A stretch of 64,000 nucleotides of DNA from Xylanibacter ruminicola. GTDB lineage: Bacteria; Bacteroidota; Bacteroidia; Bacteroidales; Bacteroidaceae. The notes under the pieces are model-generated. The model had not been told where the DNA came from and made no database searches. It was given only the letters and a program-made list of their open reading frames with translations. The stretch covers positions 434,001-498,000 of the forward strand of contig NZ_FNRF01000001.1 in the NCBI RefSeq assembly GCF_900107775.1, read 5' to 3'. Below, in pieces: positions 35,212-45,003 of this stretch. The position numbers were made by a program, and so were the translations under genes. How positions within the stretch are numbered: the first letter of the stretch is position 1; each line of letters opens with the position of its first letter.

Positions 35212-35327
35212 CAAGCCGAAAGGTGTTTTATTAGTTAAGCCCTTTCAAAGTTGTAGCATTCATTCGGTTTGCAATTTCATGGGTAAAACTCTGTGAAAGA
35301 GGTAGAGGTCAATGCCCTTGAATCTCA

Positions 35328-37163
35328 TTAAAGCTTCCTCTTATTTTTCGTCCTAAGTGAAGCCATAAATTCATCGAACGCTGCACGTTCTTCTTCAGAC
35401 TGGTTTAAAGGAATCTCATATGGCCCGTAAATGTAATTAGTAACAGTCGTATTATCTGTGTAGGGGAAAGAAATCGGAATAGTACATGCTAACTGCCCAC
35501 TGTTATAGACATCATTAATACTATCTAACTTCATATAAACATCATTTGCTATTTCTTTATAATATTGAATTCTTGTGTCTATTTCCTTTTCATAGGCATC
35601 ATCAGGTTTGACATTCCTATTAATCAGAGCCACAAAAAGTTCATGATTTACATTTTCTATTATCGCATCAAACATGTTGTGACTAAAACCATGTTTTGAG
35701 AAGAATCCATATTTGCTTCCTATTCTATAATAAAAGAACCTCCTATCATTAATGGGTTCATAATCTATTATTCCAACTTCATTTACAGAAGTACGCCATT
35801 CCTCATCCATTTCTTTAGTATAATGAATAATGATAGTGATATCATCTTCTATTAGTTTATCTTTCCACCCTGAACCAGGAAGGAAATACTCACCTTCCCA
35901 TTCAGTGTATACAAAACTACCAGCTCCCTCATTCGTAAGATATACAAATCCCTCATCCAGGTAAAGATTTACTTTATATGGATAGAGTATTGTTAATGGA
36001 ATAATAGTATTTAAATCTTCAAGACTATTACATATATGTCCTTTGGATAGACGAAATAATTCTCCTTTGTTTTTGGCTAAGGAGATAAAATTCCTATCAA
36101 CAACTAAACATTGTGCTTTTTCATAACTCAATTTTAGCTTTGATAGTTTAATATACCCCCCATCTATATCACTCTCTCTGACATAATATCGTTTATATGA
36201 TGTTCCCCAATAAAAAAGAAGATTCTCTTCGTCAAATTCGAGTTCATCATATCCTCCTATTTGGAGTATACCATTTCTATCATATAAATCTTTTTTACCA
36301 ACATAAATTGATCCGTAGTATTTATTGTCATAAGCATCTGGGAATTTGTCGTATGTTAAATAATCGCCATCTCTTATACCTTCAAAATAACCATTTATAT
36401 AACGTATATCATGATACAGACAGTTGGTTAGTAAAGCACAATTTTCATCAAAGCATCCCCATTTGTTATCTTTTAGAGTCTTTAGGAAATGCCGTTCAAT
36501 TGCGTCATAGCCATCTCCGTCATAAAAACTATCTATTACAATTTTATCATAATGACAATGAATGACTTCTCGAAAAGTGTTAATTGAAAGAACTCCATAT
36601 TTTTTTGTGTCTCTATCCTGAATAATTCTTAGGGGGTTGTTCTTGTCGCCAAATAATGGATAAAGTTTGGAAGGCTGAGACGTAAGATGATTTGTAAGGA
36701 GAACAACACCATCTTCAGAGCCAATTCCCCATCCACCATCTTTATAAAACTCTATGTTACCATTGTATGGAAAACGGAGATCACATTCATCATAATTAAT
36801 GGAGCTTCCAACTTTTTTTCGCAAATGCTCTCTGTTTTCAGAAATAATCTTTGCTTTTGATTCAATATATTCCAAGACTACTTGATAGATATCCAATTGA
36901 CGAGATCTTATCTTTGATTGCAGTGTGTTACATGGCCAAGAATAATTCTGGTCTTTTTGGGCATATTCCATTGCATATTGATTAATACAGTCAGTCAGTT
37001 CAACGCAATCTCCGAAATATTTATTAAAAAAAGATTCTTCTTCTTTCCATCGCTTGAAAAAATAACCTGTCAAATCGTAATTACTTACCATTTCGTTAAT
37101 AGCCAATTTCAATTTGGCCTCTGGTAACAGCATTTTTATTTCTTTAGGTATTTTGATTAGCAT
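35328..37163 (-). CDS. WG-repeat-like protein
   Basis: 611 residues, soluble. Several segments resemble degenerate WG repeats: GGWGIGSEDGVVLLTNHL, KYGVLSINTF, KWGCFDENCALLTNCLYHDI and KYGFFSKHGFSHNMFD, spaced irregularly. The N-terminal ~130 residues are a helical region of unknown type. WG-repeat proteins are mostly binding scaffolds. It is a single gene with low GC, typical of island cargo. Confidence 0.62.
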   Translation of the reverse strand: MLIKIPKEIKMLLPEAKLKLAINEMVSNYDLTGYFFKRWKEEESFFNKYFGDCVELTDCINQYAMEYAQKDQNYSWPCNTLQSKIRSRQLDIYQVVLEYIESKAKIISENREHLRKKVGSSINYDECDLRFPYNGNIEFYKDGGWGIGSEDGVVLLTNHLTSQPSKLYPLFGDKNNPLRIIQDRDTKKYGVLSINTFREVIHCHYDKIVIDSFYDGDGYDAIERHFLKTLKDNKWGCFDENCALLTNCLYHDIRYINGYFEGIRDGDYLTYDKFPDAYDNKYYGSIYVGKKDLYDRNGILQIGGYDELEFDEENLLFYWGTSYKRYYVRESDIDGGYIKLSKLKLSYEKAQCLVVDRNFISLAKNKGELFRLSKGHICNSLEDLNTIIPLTILYPYKVNLYLDEGFVYLTNEGAGSFVYTEWEGEYFLPGSGWKDKLIEDDITIIIHYTKEMDEEWRTSVNEVGIIDYEPINDRRFFYYRIGSKYGFFSKHGFSHNMFDAIIENVNHELFVALINRNVKPDDAYEKEIDTRIQYYKEIANDVYMKLDSINDVYNSGQLACTIPISFPYTDNTTVTNYIYGPYEIPLNQSEEERAAFDEFMASLRTKNKRKL

Positions 37164-37203
37164 AACATAAAATGGCTATTTTAACAAATTCGATTACATA
37201 ACC

Positions 37204-38295
37204 TTACCAATTTGGAGGTAGGACGATGTTTTCAACCTCATGTGCCTCTTCAAATAGTGGAGAGATTTCATCATCAGTAAATCCGGCGATGCCACAACCG
37301 ATGCGGGTAACGAGGAACGTCATGTCTTTATGCTCCTTGGCAAACTGGATGAACTCATCAACGTAGGGTTTGATAGTTTCTACACCGCCCTGCATCGTTG
37401 GGATGGCATAGCTCTGACCTTGCAGACCCACGCCCTGGCCCATGATGGCTCCAAACTTGCGGTAGGCGATGTACGCCGCCCCGCCGCCGTGCATACCTTT
37501 CAGATTGCTTCCGAACACAAAGATCTCGTTCGGCTGCAGCTCTGTAATAAACTCTGGTGTAGTCCTCTTCTGTTCCATATCTGGTTCTGTTTTGCTCATT
37601 CTCATATCCTCGTAAGCCATTGGCGCAGGCGTGCCCATAGGAGTTTCCTCAATCATAGCCTCGCTCATAACGATAGCACGCTCGTCCATCACTTCCGGCA
37701 TGTCCAAGTCCATATCGAAATTCTTGCGGAAGTATGGCACGATAATCTCATCCTTCAGCTTGTTGTAACGTTGCGATACAGCCGAAGGAGTAATACCACA
37801 TTCTGCTGCTACCTCTTTTCCCTTAAAGCCACGAATTAGCATCATCGTGATAATCAGTCTATCCCATCTGTCGAGAGGCGCATGGTCGCAGATGTCCTCC
37901 ACAATGCGGTTAAACTGCAGACGCAGGTTGTCGCCCTTCATGTCGAATGACTGCAGATAGTCCTCAAAGGTGATGCTACCATACTCCCTGTGATACCATT
38001 TCAGCGCGTCGAGTACCACATAGCGGAACCCACCAATCAGCCACGTCTTCAGACTGACCTCCGGCGAATGATCTTCCAAAGGCTTCCAGTTATGTTCCAT
38101 CAGATAGATGGCATACTGGTGAGCCAGCGACATGAAGTCGAGGTTCTGCTTCCCGCTCAACTGATACCGCTGGTCGAAAAGCCGATAGCCCGCCTCACAA
38201 TACCCGTAGAAATACTCACGGATAATGTCGCTGTCCCCCTCACGGAAGCCCTCTATAATCTCGTCGTCTGACAGTCGTTGATAATACATGGGCAT
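37204..38295 (-). CDS. Sigma-70-like / macro-like (A1S_2505-type) fusion
   Basis: 363 residues in two parts. Residues about 1-195 look like a sigma-70 family factor: LKTWLIGGFRYVVLDALKWY for region 2 and DRWDRLIITMMLIRGFKGKE followed by VAAECGITPSAVSQRY for region 4. A linker (about 196-250) leads to a C-terminal domain that matches the phage A1S_2505-type family: EIFVFGSNLKGMHGGGAAYI, GQSYAIPTMQGG and FLVTRIGCGIAGFTDDEISP. That fold is macro-domain-like and would bind an ADP-ribose-type ligand. A transcription factor joined to a nucleotide-ligand sensor is unusual. The promoter box at 38306-38313 gives a short leader. Confidence 0.72.
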   Translation of the reverse strand: MPMYYQRLSDDEIIEGFREGDSDIIREYFYGYCEAGYRLFDQRYQLSGKQNLDFMSLAHQYAIYLMEHNWKPLEDHSPEVSLKTWLIGGFRYVVLDALKWYHREYGSITFEDYLQSFDMKGDNLRLQFNRIVEDICDHAPLDRWDRLIITMMLIRGFKGKEVAAECGITPSAVSQRYNKLKDEIIVPYFRKNFDMDLDMPEVMDERAIVMSEAMIEETPMGTPAPMAYEDMRMSKTEPDMEQKRTTPEFITELQPNEIFVFGSNLKGMHGGGAAYIAYRKFGAIMGQGVGLQGQSYAIPTMQGGVETIKPYVDEFIQFAKEHKDMTFLVTRIGCGIAGFTDDEISPLFEEAHEVENIVLPPNW

Positions 38296-38305
38296 AAATT
38301 TTTCG

Positions 38306-38313
38306 CAAAGATA
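38306..38313 (-). promoter_or_regulatory. Promoter -7 box of the sigma-macro fusion
   Basis: The minus strand reads TATCTTTG followed by CG, 10-11 bases from the start. The divergent VWA gene starts at 38414. Confidence 0.5.
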
Positions 38314-38413
38314 CGAAATTTTTGCCGCATTAGCTTAATTTTTTCCGAAAACCATCTTCAAATAGATAAAAGACGTCTTAAAATGCAGTTTCACCAATTA
38401 AAAAGTTACAATT

Positions 38414-39082
38414 ATGAAAAAGAATGATCCTATGCCCAAGCAGCAGAACAAGAAAGAAACAAAGCGTGTCCACAATCTGATTATCGTCGATGAGAGCGGC
38501 TCAATGTACGTCATTCGCAAGCAGGCCTTCGTCGGCATGAACGAGACCCTCCAAACCGTTCGCCAGATGCAGAAAAAGTACCCCGACCAGGAGCAGCGCG
38601 TCACCCTCCTCACTTTTGATAGCAGCCACACCACCTGGCACTACGATAACACTCCAGCCTCGCGCACCAAGAACCTCGACTGGAAAGCCTACAACCCCGG
38701 TGGCGGTACTCCCCTCTACGATGCCATCGGCAAGGGTATCGCCAAGGTTAATGCACAGGTAGAAGATGGCGACCATGTACTCGTCACCATCATCACCGAC
38801 GGCGAGGAGAATAGCTCTGAGGAGTGGACTCTGAAGATGGTTCGCACGATGATAGAGAAGCTAAAAAAACAGAACTGGACCTTTACGCTCATCGGCACTG
38901 ACAACCTCGATGTCGAGACCATGGCCCAGTCCTTCGCCATCGAGGAACACATGGAATTCCAACAGGACGAGGAAGGCACCAAGGCTATGTTTGCCCGCGA
39001 ACGCCGCAGCCGCGAACGCTACAACTGCTGTCTCGCCGAAGCAGCCCCGATACCTAAAGGCAAATTCTTCGATGAAGATTAA
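38414..39082 (+). CDS. VWA-domain protein
   Basis: 222 residues. The MIDAS residues are in place: VDESGSM (about 25-31), GGGTPLYDAI and TIITDGEENSS. Such soluble VWA proteins often pair with ternary-type or TerY-type modules. The gene is divergent from the sigma-macro fusion, so the two may share control. I see no partner kinase nearby. Confidence 0.85.
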   Translation: MKKNDPMPKQQNKKETKRVHNLIIVDESGSMYVIRKQAFVGMNETLQTVRQMQKKYPDQEQRVTLLTFDSSHTTWHYDNTPASRTKNLDWKAYNPGGGTPLYDAIGKGIAKVNAQVEDGDHVLVTIITDGEENSSEEWTLKMVRTMIEKLKKQNWTFTLIGTDNLDVETMAQSFAIEEHMEFQQDEEGTKAMFARERRSRERYNCCLAEAAPIPKGKFFDED

Positions 39083-39186
39083 TTAATTCTTTAATTTCGG
39101 CTCACCTATTCGACAAAGGATAGTGTGAGCCAATTGTATTATATGGCAATCCTGTTGGAATAGAAGTTTTCAATGTTTCGTTTTTA

Positions 39187-39741
39187 TCACGCTTTGGCAG
39201 CAACATGTGACTCTTTCTGATGATTAGTCTCCGGGGAATTTGAATAGAACCCTATACGATGTCCTTGATTCTCTTTAAAATCGTCGATTTTTTCTTTCAC
39301 TAAACTTAGCATCAAATCTGTGGTTTCAGTAAGTTCTTTAAAGTGTTGGCTAAAAAGTTCGAACATCATGGACTTACTTGTGAAATAGAAGGATGTCACT
39401 GATTTTACCGAATCGTTAAAGGATAATGCAATGCAATGGTTTTCAAGATCAGTATTTACTTTATCAGCAATAAATGTCTTTTCATCTATATCCAACTTTT
39501 CATAGTCTTCGTCCTCACATTGAAATTCAATTTTGCATTCTGCGTATTCTTTATGTAAATCTATAGAAGCCACGAAGTTGTAGTCATCATACTTAAAGAT
39601 GCATAAGCCATCTTCGATTTTACATTCCACACCCTCATTGTTAAGATAACTGGACAGTTCTGTGCGCATTTTACAAACATTACCCATGAAGGTAAAATGG
39701 TTCCAAAATCCACTTCCTTTATGTAGACTGCTAATTCTCAT
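39187..39741 (-). CDS. YbjN-like unknown protein (184 aa)
   Basis: Residues about 25-150 have an alternating strand/helix pattern like the YbjN/secretion-chaperone fold (ELSSYLNNEGVECKIEDGLC, DKVNTDLENHCIALSFND). The assignment is weak. The tail is polar. It closes the operon of the M48, YaaW-like and glycine-zipper genes, 34 bases after the M48 stop. Confidence 0.5.
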   Translation of the reverse strand: MRISSLHKGSGFWNHFTFMGNVCKMRTELSSYLNNEGVECKIEDGLCIFKYDDYNFVASIDLHKEYAECKIEFQCEDEDYEKLDIDEKTFIADKVNTDLENHCIALSFNDSVKSVTSFYFTSKSMMFELFSQHFKELTETTDLMLSLVKEKIDDFKENQGHRIGFYSNSPETNHQKESHVAAKA

Positions 39742-39775
39742 AATAGTTAGATTAGATGGTAATAAATAATAGTGT

Positions 39776-40564
39776 TCATACTAAAGCATTACGCAGTTGG
39801 TTATATGCATATGAACCTTTCCATCGGTCAATCTCATATGCACGATTAACCATTTGGGGATGAGAGTAGAATGCCACCCTGCAATTCTGCTGAATCTTAT
39901 TCCAAAGAGAGCCATTCTCTAAAGAATGATATTCTTTAGCCTGGCGGACAAATTGATAATAATCAGTTCCAGTGTCCTGCAGGCCGCTAACCATTTTGAG
40001 AGTCATGCGTTGAAATACTTTTTCTCCCATTGTTGCTGCAGCACATCTGTCAGCAGAGAATTCGCTTCGACGAGACCAATATTTGAGAGCCAGATAAATG
40101 GGACCAGTAAGCGTATATGGAATAACACCAAAATCATCACCAATGTCTTGAATTAGCCCAACCACACTCTTGTACAATACATGTTTGCACAAGATATGTC
40201 CGCATTCATGTGCCATAAGACACATTAGTTCTTCGTCATCTAACCTCTCAACACATGAGCTGGAGATACAGACAAACACATTGGTCTCTCCAAATGTAAA
40301 CGCATTCATAACTGGGTCGTTATATACATAAACTTCAGGCATTGCTAAACCTATTCTCGCGGTTGTCAGCTTCATGAGGTTATATACTCTAGGTAGGCAA
40401 TGAGAACTGGCTTTTATCATCATGGCGAGATTCTCGCCCTTAAACATTCGCTCATAGCCAACTTTCAGTAGTGAACGGCATACGCTATCAATGAACGGAA
40501 TCTTTTGTAGCATCTGGAGTGCCTTCTTATCCTCTGGATGCATAATATCTAATGCTGTCATCAT
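39776..40564 (-). CDS. M48 family metallopeptidase
   Basis: 262 residues. HECGH in LMAHECGHILCKHVLY is the zinc site, and the downstream EFSADRCAA supplies the third ligand. The sequence begins without a clear signal peptide; one weak hydrophobic stretch lies after the active site. Family members degrade proteins at membranes. Its start overlaps the YaaW-like stop by four bases. Confidence 0.87.
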   Translation of the reverse strand: MMTALDIMHPEDKKALQMLQKIPFIDSVCRSLLKVGYERMFKGENLAMMIKASSHCLPRVYNLMKLTTARIGLAMPEVYVYNDPVMNAFTFGETNVFVCISSSCVERLDDEELMCLMAHECGHILCKHVLYKSVVGLIQDIGDDFGVIPYTLTGPIYLALKYWSRRSEFSADRCAAATMGEKVFQRMTLKMVSGLQDTGTDYYQFVRQAKEYHSLENGSLWNKIQQNCRVAFYSHPQMVNRAYEIDRWKGSYAYNQLRNALV

Positions 40565-41310
40565 GCTACATGAGAATTTGAGTTAATACTTGCCTGATAT
40601 TTTACTCGCATATAGGCAATCTGGACAACAGCAGGTACTGTAACGCGATAAGCAGGTCCCATCAAATCCCAAATAGTCCAACCTGTCAGCATAATCCAGC
40701 CTATAGGGCCTAACAATACGCCAAGACCTTTTGAAAGGGTACCCACTCCAATTATGACTATGCCACGAGTTAACAAAATCTCTGAAAGCATTCGCATGAC
40801 GGAATGGATTACTATTATAAAAAGCCTTTTATTGATTACCTGGAGAGCCAAGAGTGCTGCAACAAGTCCTGCTCTTGAATATGCGTACCCTATAATACCA
40901 CATTCATCCATTATGGATCGAACTTGCTCCTCTGTCATTTCACCTATTGCCTTAGATGAAACCATGATGAGCAGCTTCTGTTCCATATCTTCCGCCGTGT
41001 CATGCTTGGCTATATCTTTTACTCCCATCTTCTTACAGACATCATAAACGATACTTTCATATCTCGGACCTTGTCCATCACGAAAGAAGTTTAAAATAGT
41101 GTTGCCTCCATAGCTTTGCAGTTCAGAAGCGAGATCCTTCCACATCCCCTTCATGTTGCCAGGATAACATGAATTATAGCTATCGGTATTTGCTAATGAC
41201 TCACAGAAACGGATTTCTCCATTATTGTTGTACATAAGAATGTCACAAAGTGTGCGAAGATCATTGTTCTCACAGTTTGCTAGAAATTGAAGGTCGAAAT
41301 CTGGTCTCAT
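40561..41310 (-). CDS. DUF3944/YaaW (UPF0174) family protein
   Basis: 249 residues. The N-terminal FDLQFLANCENNDLRTLCDI followed by LMYNNNGEIRFCESLA, and then NMKGMWKDLASELQSYGGNT, match the YaaW/DUF3944 pattern closely. The C-terminal half has hydrophobic stretches (IVIIGVGTLSKGLGVLLGPI and nearby), so it is membrane-associated. Function is not established. Overlap with the M48 gene suggests joint action. Confidence 0.82.
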   Translation of the reverse strand: MRPDFDLQFLANCENNDLRTLCDILMYNNNGEIRFCESLANTDSYNSCYPGNMKGMWKDLASELQSYGGNTILNFFRDGQGPRYESIVYDVCKKMGVKDIAKHDTAEDMEQKLLIMVSSKAIGEMTEEQVRSIMDECGIIGYAYSRAGLVAALLALQVINKRLFIIVIHSVMRMLSEILLTRGIVIIGVGTLSKGLGVLLGPIGWIMLTGWTIWDLMGPAYRVTVPAVVQIAYMRVKYQASINSNSHVA

Positions 41311-41356
41311 AATAAAAAGGATTTAGATAATTGATAATAAGAATAATAGTAGTAAA

Positions 41357-42490
41357 TCAAGAGAAAAGGCCAAAGATTTTTTTTGAGCCAATAGATGCTC
41401 CCATGCCGATGCCCAATCCTCCCACGATACCACCAATAACAGTACCTATTCCCGGACAAATCATAGAACCTGCAGCAGCTCCAGCACTAGCACCAATCCA
41501 TCCTCCTCCAACACTAGCGGCATTTGAAACAGTATTTTCAGCAAATTCCTTTCCAGAAATCTTACCGCGGCAGAGTTTAATAGTATCAGGAATAGTTGTT
41601 CCAACAAAAACCACACTACTAACCACGGCATTGGTGCGCAAGGCTTTGGTTAAAACGTTTGTTGCAGCTTCAACAGTAACTTGCCTGCCAACAATAGCGG
41701 ATGCTGTTTTTGTAATCATTTGCTTGCCAACTTCCGTTTTCACAGCAGCACCAACAAGCGGTCTAACGGCTTTAGTAGCCTTAGCTGCGAAGTCCCTACC
41801 GACTTGCGTCCTGAGGAGTTGCTGAGCGGCGACTCCGGTAATCATCGTTGTGCAACCAGATTCCAGAGATTGTTTCGATGCTGTTTTCAAAGCTTCTATA
41901 TGGGACATGCCTTTTGACTTCGCAGAAAAATAAGTAACTGTGAATGAAAGTCCGCATGCAAATGCACAAGCAACTGTCTGTGTCTGAATATCGAACTTAA
42001 TGGAGTCGATATTTCCTGCCTTGGCAATACGAACCGCTTCTTTGTAGGTGTAATGTCCCTTCAAAACCATTTGCTCTGCCATTTTCGGGTCAGTAATGCC
42101 TGGTACCTCTCCGTTTGCAATACGGCTACGCATTAGTCTAATTGCTTCGTCATATTGGTCTCGGGGGACTTCCAACTTCATGGAACCATATCTGTATGAA
42201 CCATTCTCAAATGCAGATGCGACAGACTTTGATGCGTTTGCATGATACTTCGTTTGTATCATAACACCGTTTGAAATACGGTCTGGGCCATTTAAAGAAT
42301 TGTCATAACCGACTTTTTCCACAGTTTTACCATGCATTCTGTCCCAAAAGGCATTAGCATCTTCTGCAGCAAAACCATGACCATGTTTGTTATGGTATTT
42401 AGTCCATTGCTGATTATTTGTACACTCGGTACTTGCCGTTGAAGCTATACCATTAATAGTCTCTCGGAAATCGTTCTTCATTATAACCAT
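41357..42490 (-). CDS. Glycine-zipper-tailed unknown protein (377 aa)
   Basis: Residues 1-165 are soluble with a conserved-looking WDRMHGKTVEKVGYDNSLNG segment. Then two hydrophobic stretches (TVACAFACGLSFTVTYF and later) lead to a C-terminal glycine-zipper region: VGGGWIGASAGAAAGSMI and IGTVIGGIVGGLGIGMGASI. Such tails insert in membranes or form pores. It is first gene of its operon, behind a leader that repeats at 45894. ATG 42490 or 42481. Confidence 0.65.
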   Translation of the reverse strand: MVIMKNDFRETINGIASTASTECTNNQQWTKYHNKHGHGFAAEDANAFWDRMHGKTVEKVGYDNSLNGPDRISNGVMIQTKYHANASKSVASAFENGSYRYGSMKLEVPRDQYDEAIRLMRSRIANGEVPGITDPKMAEQMVLKGHYTYKEAVRIAKAGNIDSIKFDIQTQTVACAFACGLSFTVTYFSAKSKGMSHIEALKTASKQSLESGCTTMITGVAAQQLLRTQVGRDFAAKATKAVRPLVGAAVKTEVGKQMITKTASAIVGRQVTVEAATNVLTKALRTNAVVSSVVFVGTTIPDTIKLCRGKISGKEFAENTVSNAASVGGGWIGASAGAAAGSMICPGIGTVIGGIVGGLGIGMGASIGSKKIFGLFS

Positions 42491-42502
42491 GAATTAGATT
42501 TC

Positions 42503-42540
42503 TCCACCGTCTTTTCTGCCCGTGGGTGGCTTGTGGCATC
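42503..42540 (-). repeat. Conserved leader element, copy A
   Basis: On the minus strand this lies in the 5' untranslated region of the 377-aa gene, after a TATCTTTG box at 42577-42584. It reads GATGCCACAAGCCACCCACG then GGCAGAAAAGACGGTGG. Copy B at 45894-45928 has the same frame of bases. Confidence 0.65.
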
Positions 42541-42576
42541 AACCGACTCTGGCGCCTACTGGTCTGATTGACGTTG

Positions 42577-42584
42577 CAAAGATA
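42577..42584 (-). promoter_or_regulatory. Promoter -7 box of the glycine-zipper/YaaW/M48 operon
   Basis: The minus strand reads TATCTTTG followed by C, giving a leader of about 80 bases. Confidence 0.6.
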
Positions 42585-42658
42585 CAACATATAATAAAGA
42601 TAACTATGCAGCATTACTTCATACTACATAGTTATCCAAATTGAGCTTAGACTATTTG

Positions 42659-43906
42659 TTATTTTTTGAGTTTACCTATTTTGGCGATGTCTGCCAAACT
42701 GAATGTGGATTGGTGAATATCTTCACTCTGTTTTTCGTCTTTTGGGACTTCTGCACAATACGGGAACCATCCAACAGTCTTGGATTGTGGATTCATGCTA
42801 GGCTTAACCCCTGTGATAAGTAGTTCACTATAATCTTTCCATCTCTTAGGTATCTCTACTTTTAAATCGCAGTAGGTGCGGCCACTTTCTTTGTAAGTCT
42901 GAACAACAATTCCACTCCTTGTTTCATGGGTCTGAGGCTTTTGTATCTGTGGTTGCCTTGTTGCTAATTGAGCGTCTTTCGAATTCATGAGATCCTGCGC
43001 ATCAGCAATATCCTCTTTGTCTGTTGAATTTGTATTCGCTTGCTCTATTGTTGACATTAGACGGTTGAACCAGTCTGTCACAATAAAGAAAGTGGCATAA
43101 TCAGAGTCAAAATAGAGTTTTCTTACATCCTCAGGCAAGGCGGAGTGACTACGTGCATTGCTGAGTTCTATCATGTGTAGCAATGGACCACTGATTGTTT
43201 CTGATTCATCCAATTTCTTAAACTTTATAGCTTTTGCTATATTTGCATAATAGCTAGAGTCATCCTTTTTTAAGCTTGGAACAAGATCAAATTCTTCATT
43301 TACCTTTATAAGGATTTGCTCTGTAATATTTCTCATATGGTTTCCATGCGCTGAATCGTAGTCCTCATTATGAAAGAACTCCATGAGGTTATCTAAAAAC
43401 TCTGTCTTGAATTTGTTTTCAATCCAACCATTTGAAAAGAAATCCAGTAGATACTCATAGCCAACATAATAGTGTTTTTTTGAATTTAAATCGCTAATGA
43501 TTTGATCTATCATATTATAAGGGGCTCCAGATTTATAAAAAATAGTCTTCCCTTCTTCAAGTCCCTTACTTTTTAAATATTCTAAGATAACATCAGCTGT
43601 ATCTCCATCAGAAGCACGAAGTAATTGGCCGGAATATATATATAATGGAATTCTTTTTTCCCTAACTAGATCTACCAAACCCAGGAAGCCACTTTTATTA
43701 GCGTCTTTGTCGGGTGAGTCTGACTTTACACCATTAGCATCAAGAATAACGGCATGATACCTTTCTGGCTCCGATACCAAGACTCTTTCGCATACATCAA
43801 CATAGTTAACTTGTTCAAAGTTAACACTCGGGTTTTGTTGGCGAATAATTTCCAAAGCCTTGATAGGCTCATCGTCCAACCATAAAACGTTATACTTAAA
43901 GTTCAT
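42659..43906 (-). CDS. Receiver-domain protein with unknown C-terminal half
   Basis: 415 residues. The N-terminal ~130 residues are a receiver fold with its acidic pair in VLWLDDEP (Asp11, Asp12). The phospho-acceptor is Asp56 in HAVILDANG, Ser92 lies in YIYSGQ and Lys125 in FYKSG. The rest is a helical domain (about 140-300), a linker, and a C-terminal ~90-residue region without a known DNA-binding motif. The ATGA overlap with the upstream HATPase gene makes the pair a likely signalling unit. Its output is unknown. Confidence 0.75.
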   Translation of the reverse strand: MNFKYNVLWLDDEPIKALEIIRQQNPSVNFEQVNYVDVCERVLVSEPERYHAVILDANGVKSDSPDKDANKSGFLGLVDLVREKRIPLYIYSGQLLRASDGDTADVILEYLKSKGLEEGKTIFYKSGAPYNMIDQIISDLNSKKHYYVGYEYLLDFFSNGWIENKFKTEFLDNLMEFFHNEDYDSAHGNHMRNITEQILIKVNEEFDLVPSLKKDDSSYYANIAKAIKFKKLDESETISGPLLHMIELSNARSHSALPEDVRKLYFDSDYATFFIVTDWFNRLMSTIEQANTNSTDKEDIADAQDLMNSKDAQLATRQPQIQKPQTHETRSGIVVQTYKESGRTYCDLKVEIPKRWKDYSELLITGVKPSMNPQSKTVGWFPYCAEVPKDEKQSEDIHQSTFSLADIAKIGKLKK

Positions 43907-45003
43907 AATATTGGGGTATTTATTATAAATCCGACCTTATACTCATTATCTGCATTTGTGAACATGGTAATATTCGCATTATATGCATTTAAAAATTGTT
44001 GTGCAGAATATAGACCGATTCCACTTCCTTCTCCAATGCCATTCTCAAAGACTTTTTCGATATTACCATAGAAAGGCTTACCGTTGTTTTCTATGATGAT
44101 ATCTACTCTTTGAGAATCTTTTTGGCTTGGACGAATAGATATGCGTATTCTTTTTTCAGGAATCTTGAAATTTTCAACATCTTTATACATTGCCATATAT
44201 CTCATCCTTACAGAATAGGGAAGAAGTTTAACGACAAACTTTGTCCACCACGAAAATTTCTTATTTATAATTTTATGTGATAATTCAAGCTCATCTATTT
44301 CTTTAAAAGCATGTTCATGAAGATTTTTTATGATATTGCCAAGCACATATTTACGAAACCCTTTTTCATTCATGCTAACTTTTAAATCAGCAAACTCTCC
44401 AAATAAATAATCAATGTAGATTGACGATTCACCGCGATATCCAGAAGCCCTTCTGTCATCATTAAAGACTTTCTTTATTTCAGTGCAGATGCTGAATGGT
44501 GTCGCAGCTCCATAATCAAAATGTTCTATATTAGCCAAATTCTCGCAAAGGTGCGTAGCCTCGTCACACGCCATTTGCAATTTACCTACTAACCATTTGT
44601 CGTTAAACTCAATTTTCCGTTGTAAAATTGATGTATAAAGTGCTGCATTTTTTCTTATTTGCGGCACCATACTTTCTTTGACTCTCTTAAGTTGGATATC
44701 AACAGGCCAGCCCAAGCACTCATATGCTCCATGCATTTGCATTGAAGCTTTATATGATTCAATAATGTCCCTTATCTCATCCTCAGTGAAAACCTCTTTG
44801 TTTATCAATAGTTCGTTGACCAGTCCTTCTATGGGAGCAACCACTACCAAACCAAAATCTTCTGAATAATTATGTTTGTGCTCCCTAACTTTACCCATTA
44901 GTTGCTGAAGATCGTTAATCTCCATTTCTAACTGGGTAATTTTGGATAGAAGTTCTTCCTTGGTTAGGTGTAAATAGTCATTCTCCATATTACACTCTTT
45001 CAT
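43903..45003 (-). CDS. HATPase-domain protein, atypical histidine kinase
   Basis: 366 residues. A coiled-coil N-terminus (about 8-40) precedes a helical region; the C-terminal ~110 residues form a GHKL ATPase: the N-box lies in LGNIIKNLHEHAF, G1 in VDIIIENNGKPF and G2 in GEGSGIGLYSAQQFL. A classical H-box is not evident, so whether it phosphorylates the receiver protein is open. It overlaps the upstream gene by 14 bases from this ATG; an in-frame ATG at 44988 is an alternative start. Confidence 0.72.
   Translation of the reverse strand: MKECNMENDYLHLTKEELLSKITQLEMEINDLQQLMGKVREHKHNYSEDFGLVVVAPIEGLVNELLINKEVFTEDEIRDIIESYKASMQMHGAYECLGWPVDIQLKRVKESMVPQIRKNAALYTSILQRKIEFNDKWLVGKLQMACDEATHLCENLANIEHFDYGAATPFSICTEIKKVFNDDRRASGYRGESSIYIDYLFGEFADLKVSMNEKGFRKYVLGNIIKNLHEHAFKEIDELELSHKIINKKFSWWTKFVVKLLPYSVRMRYMAMYKDVENFKIPEKRIRISIRPSQKDSQRVDIIIENNGKPFYGNIEKVFENGIGEGSGIGLYSAQQFLNAYNANITMFTNADNEYKVGFIINTPIL

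Noticed and set aside
38414..39082. VWA gene as part of a MoxR-VWA defence pair
   Set aside because: No MoxR ATPase lies nearby and the neighbour is the divergent sigma-macro fusion.
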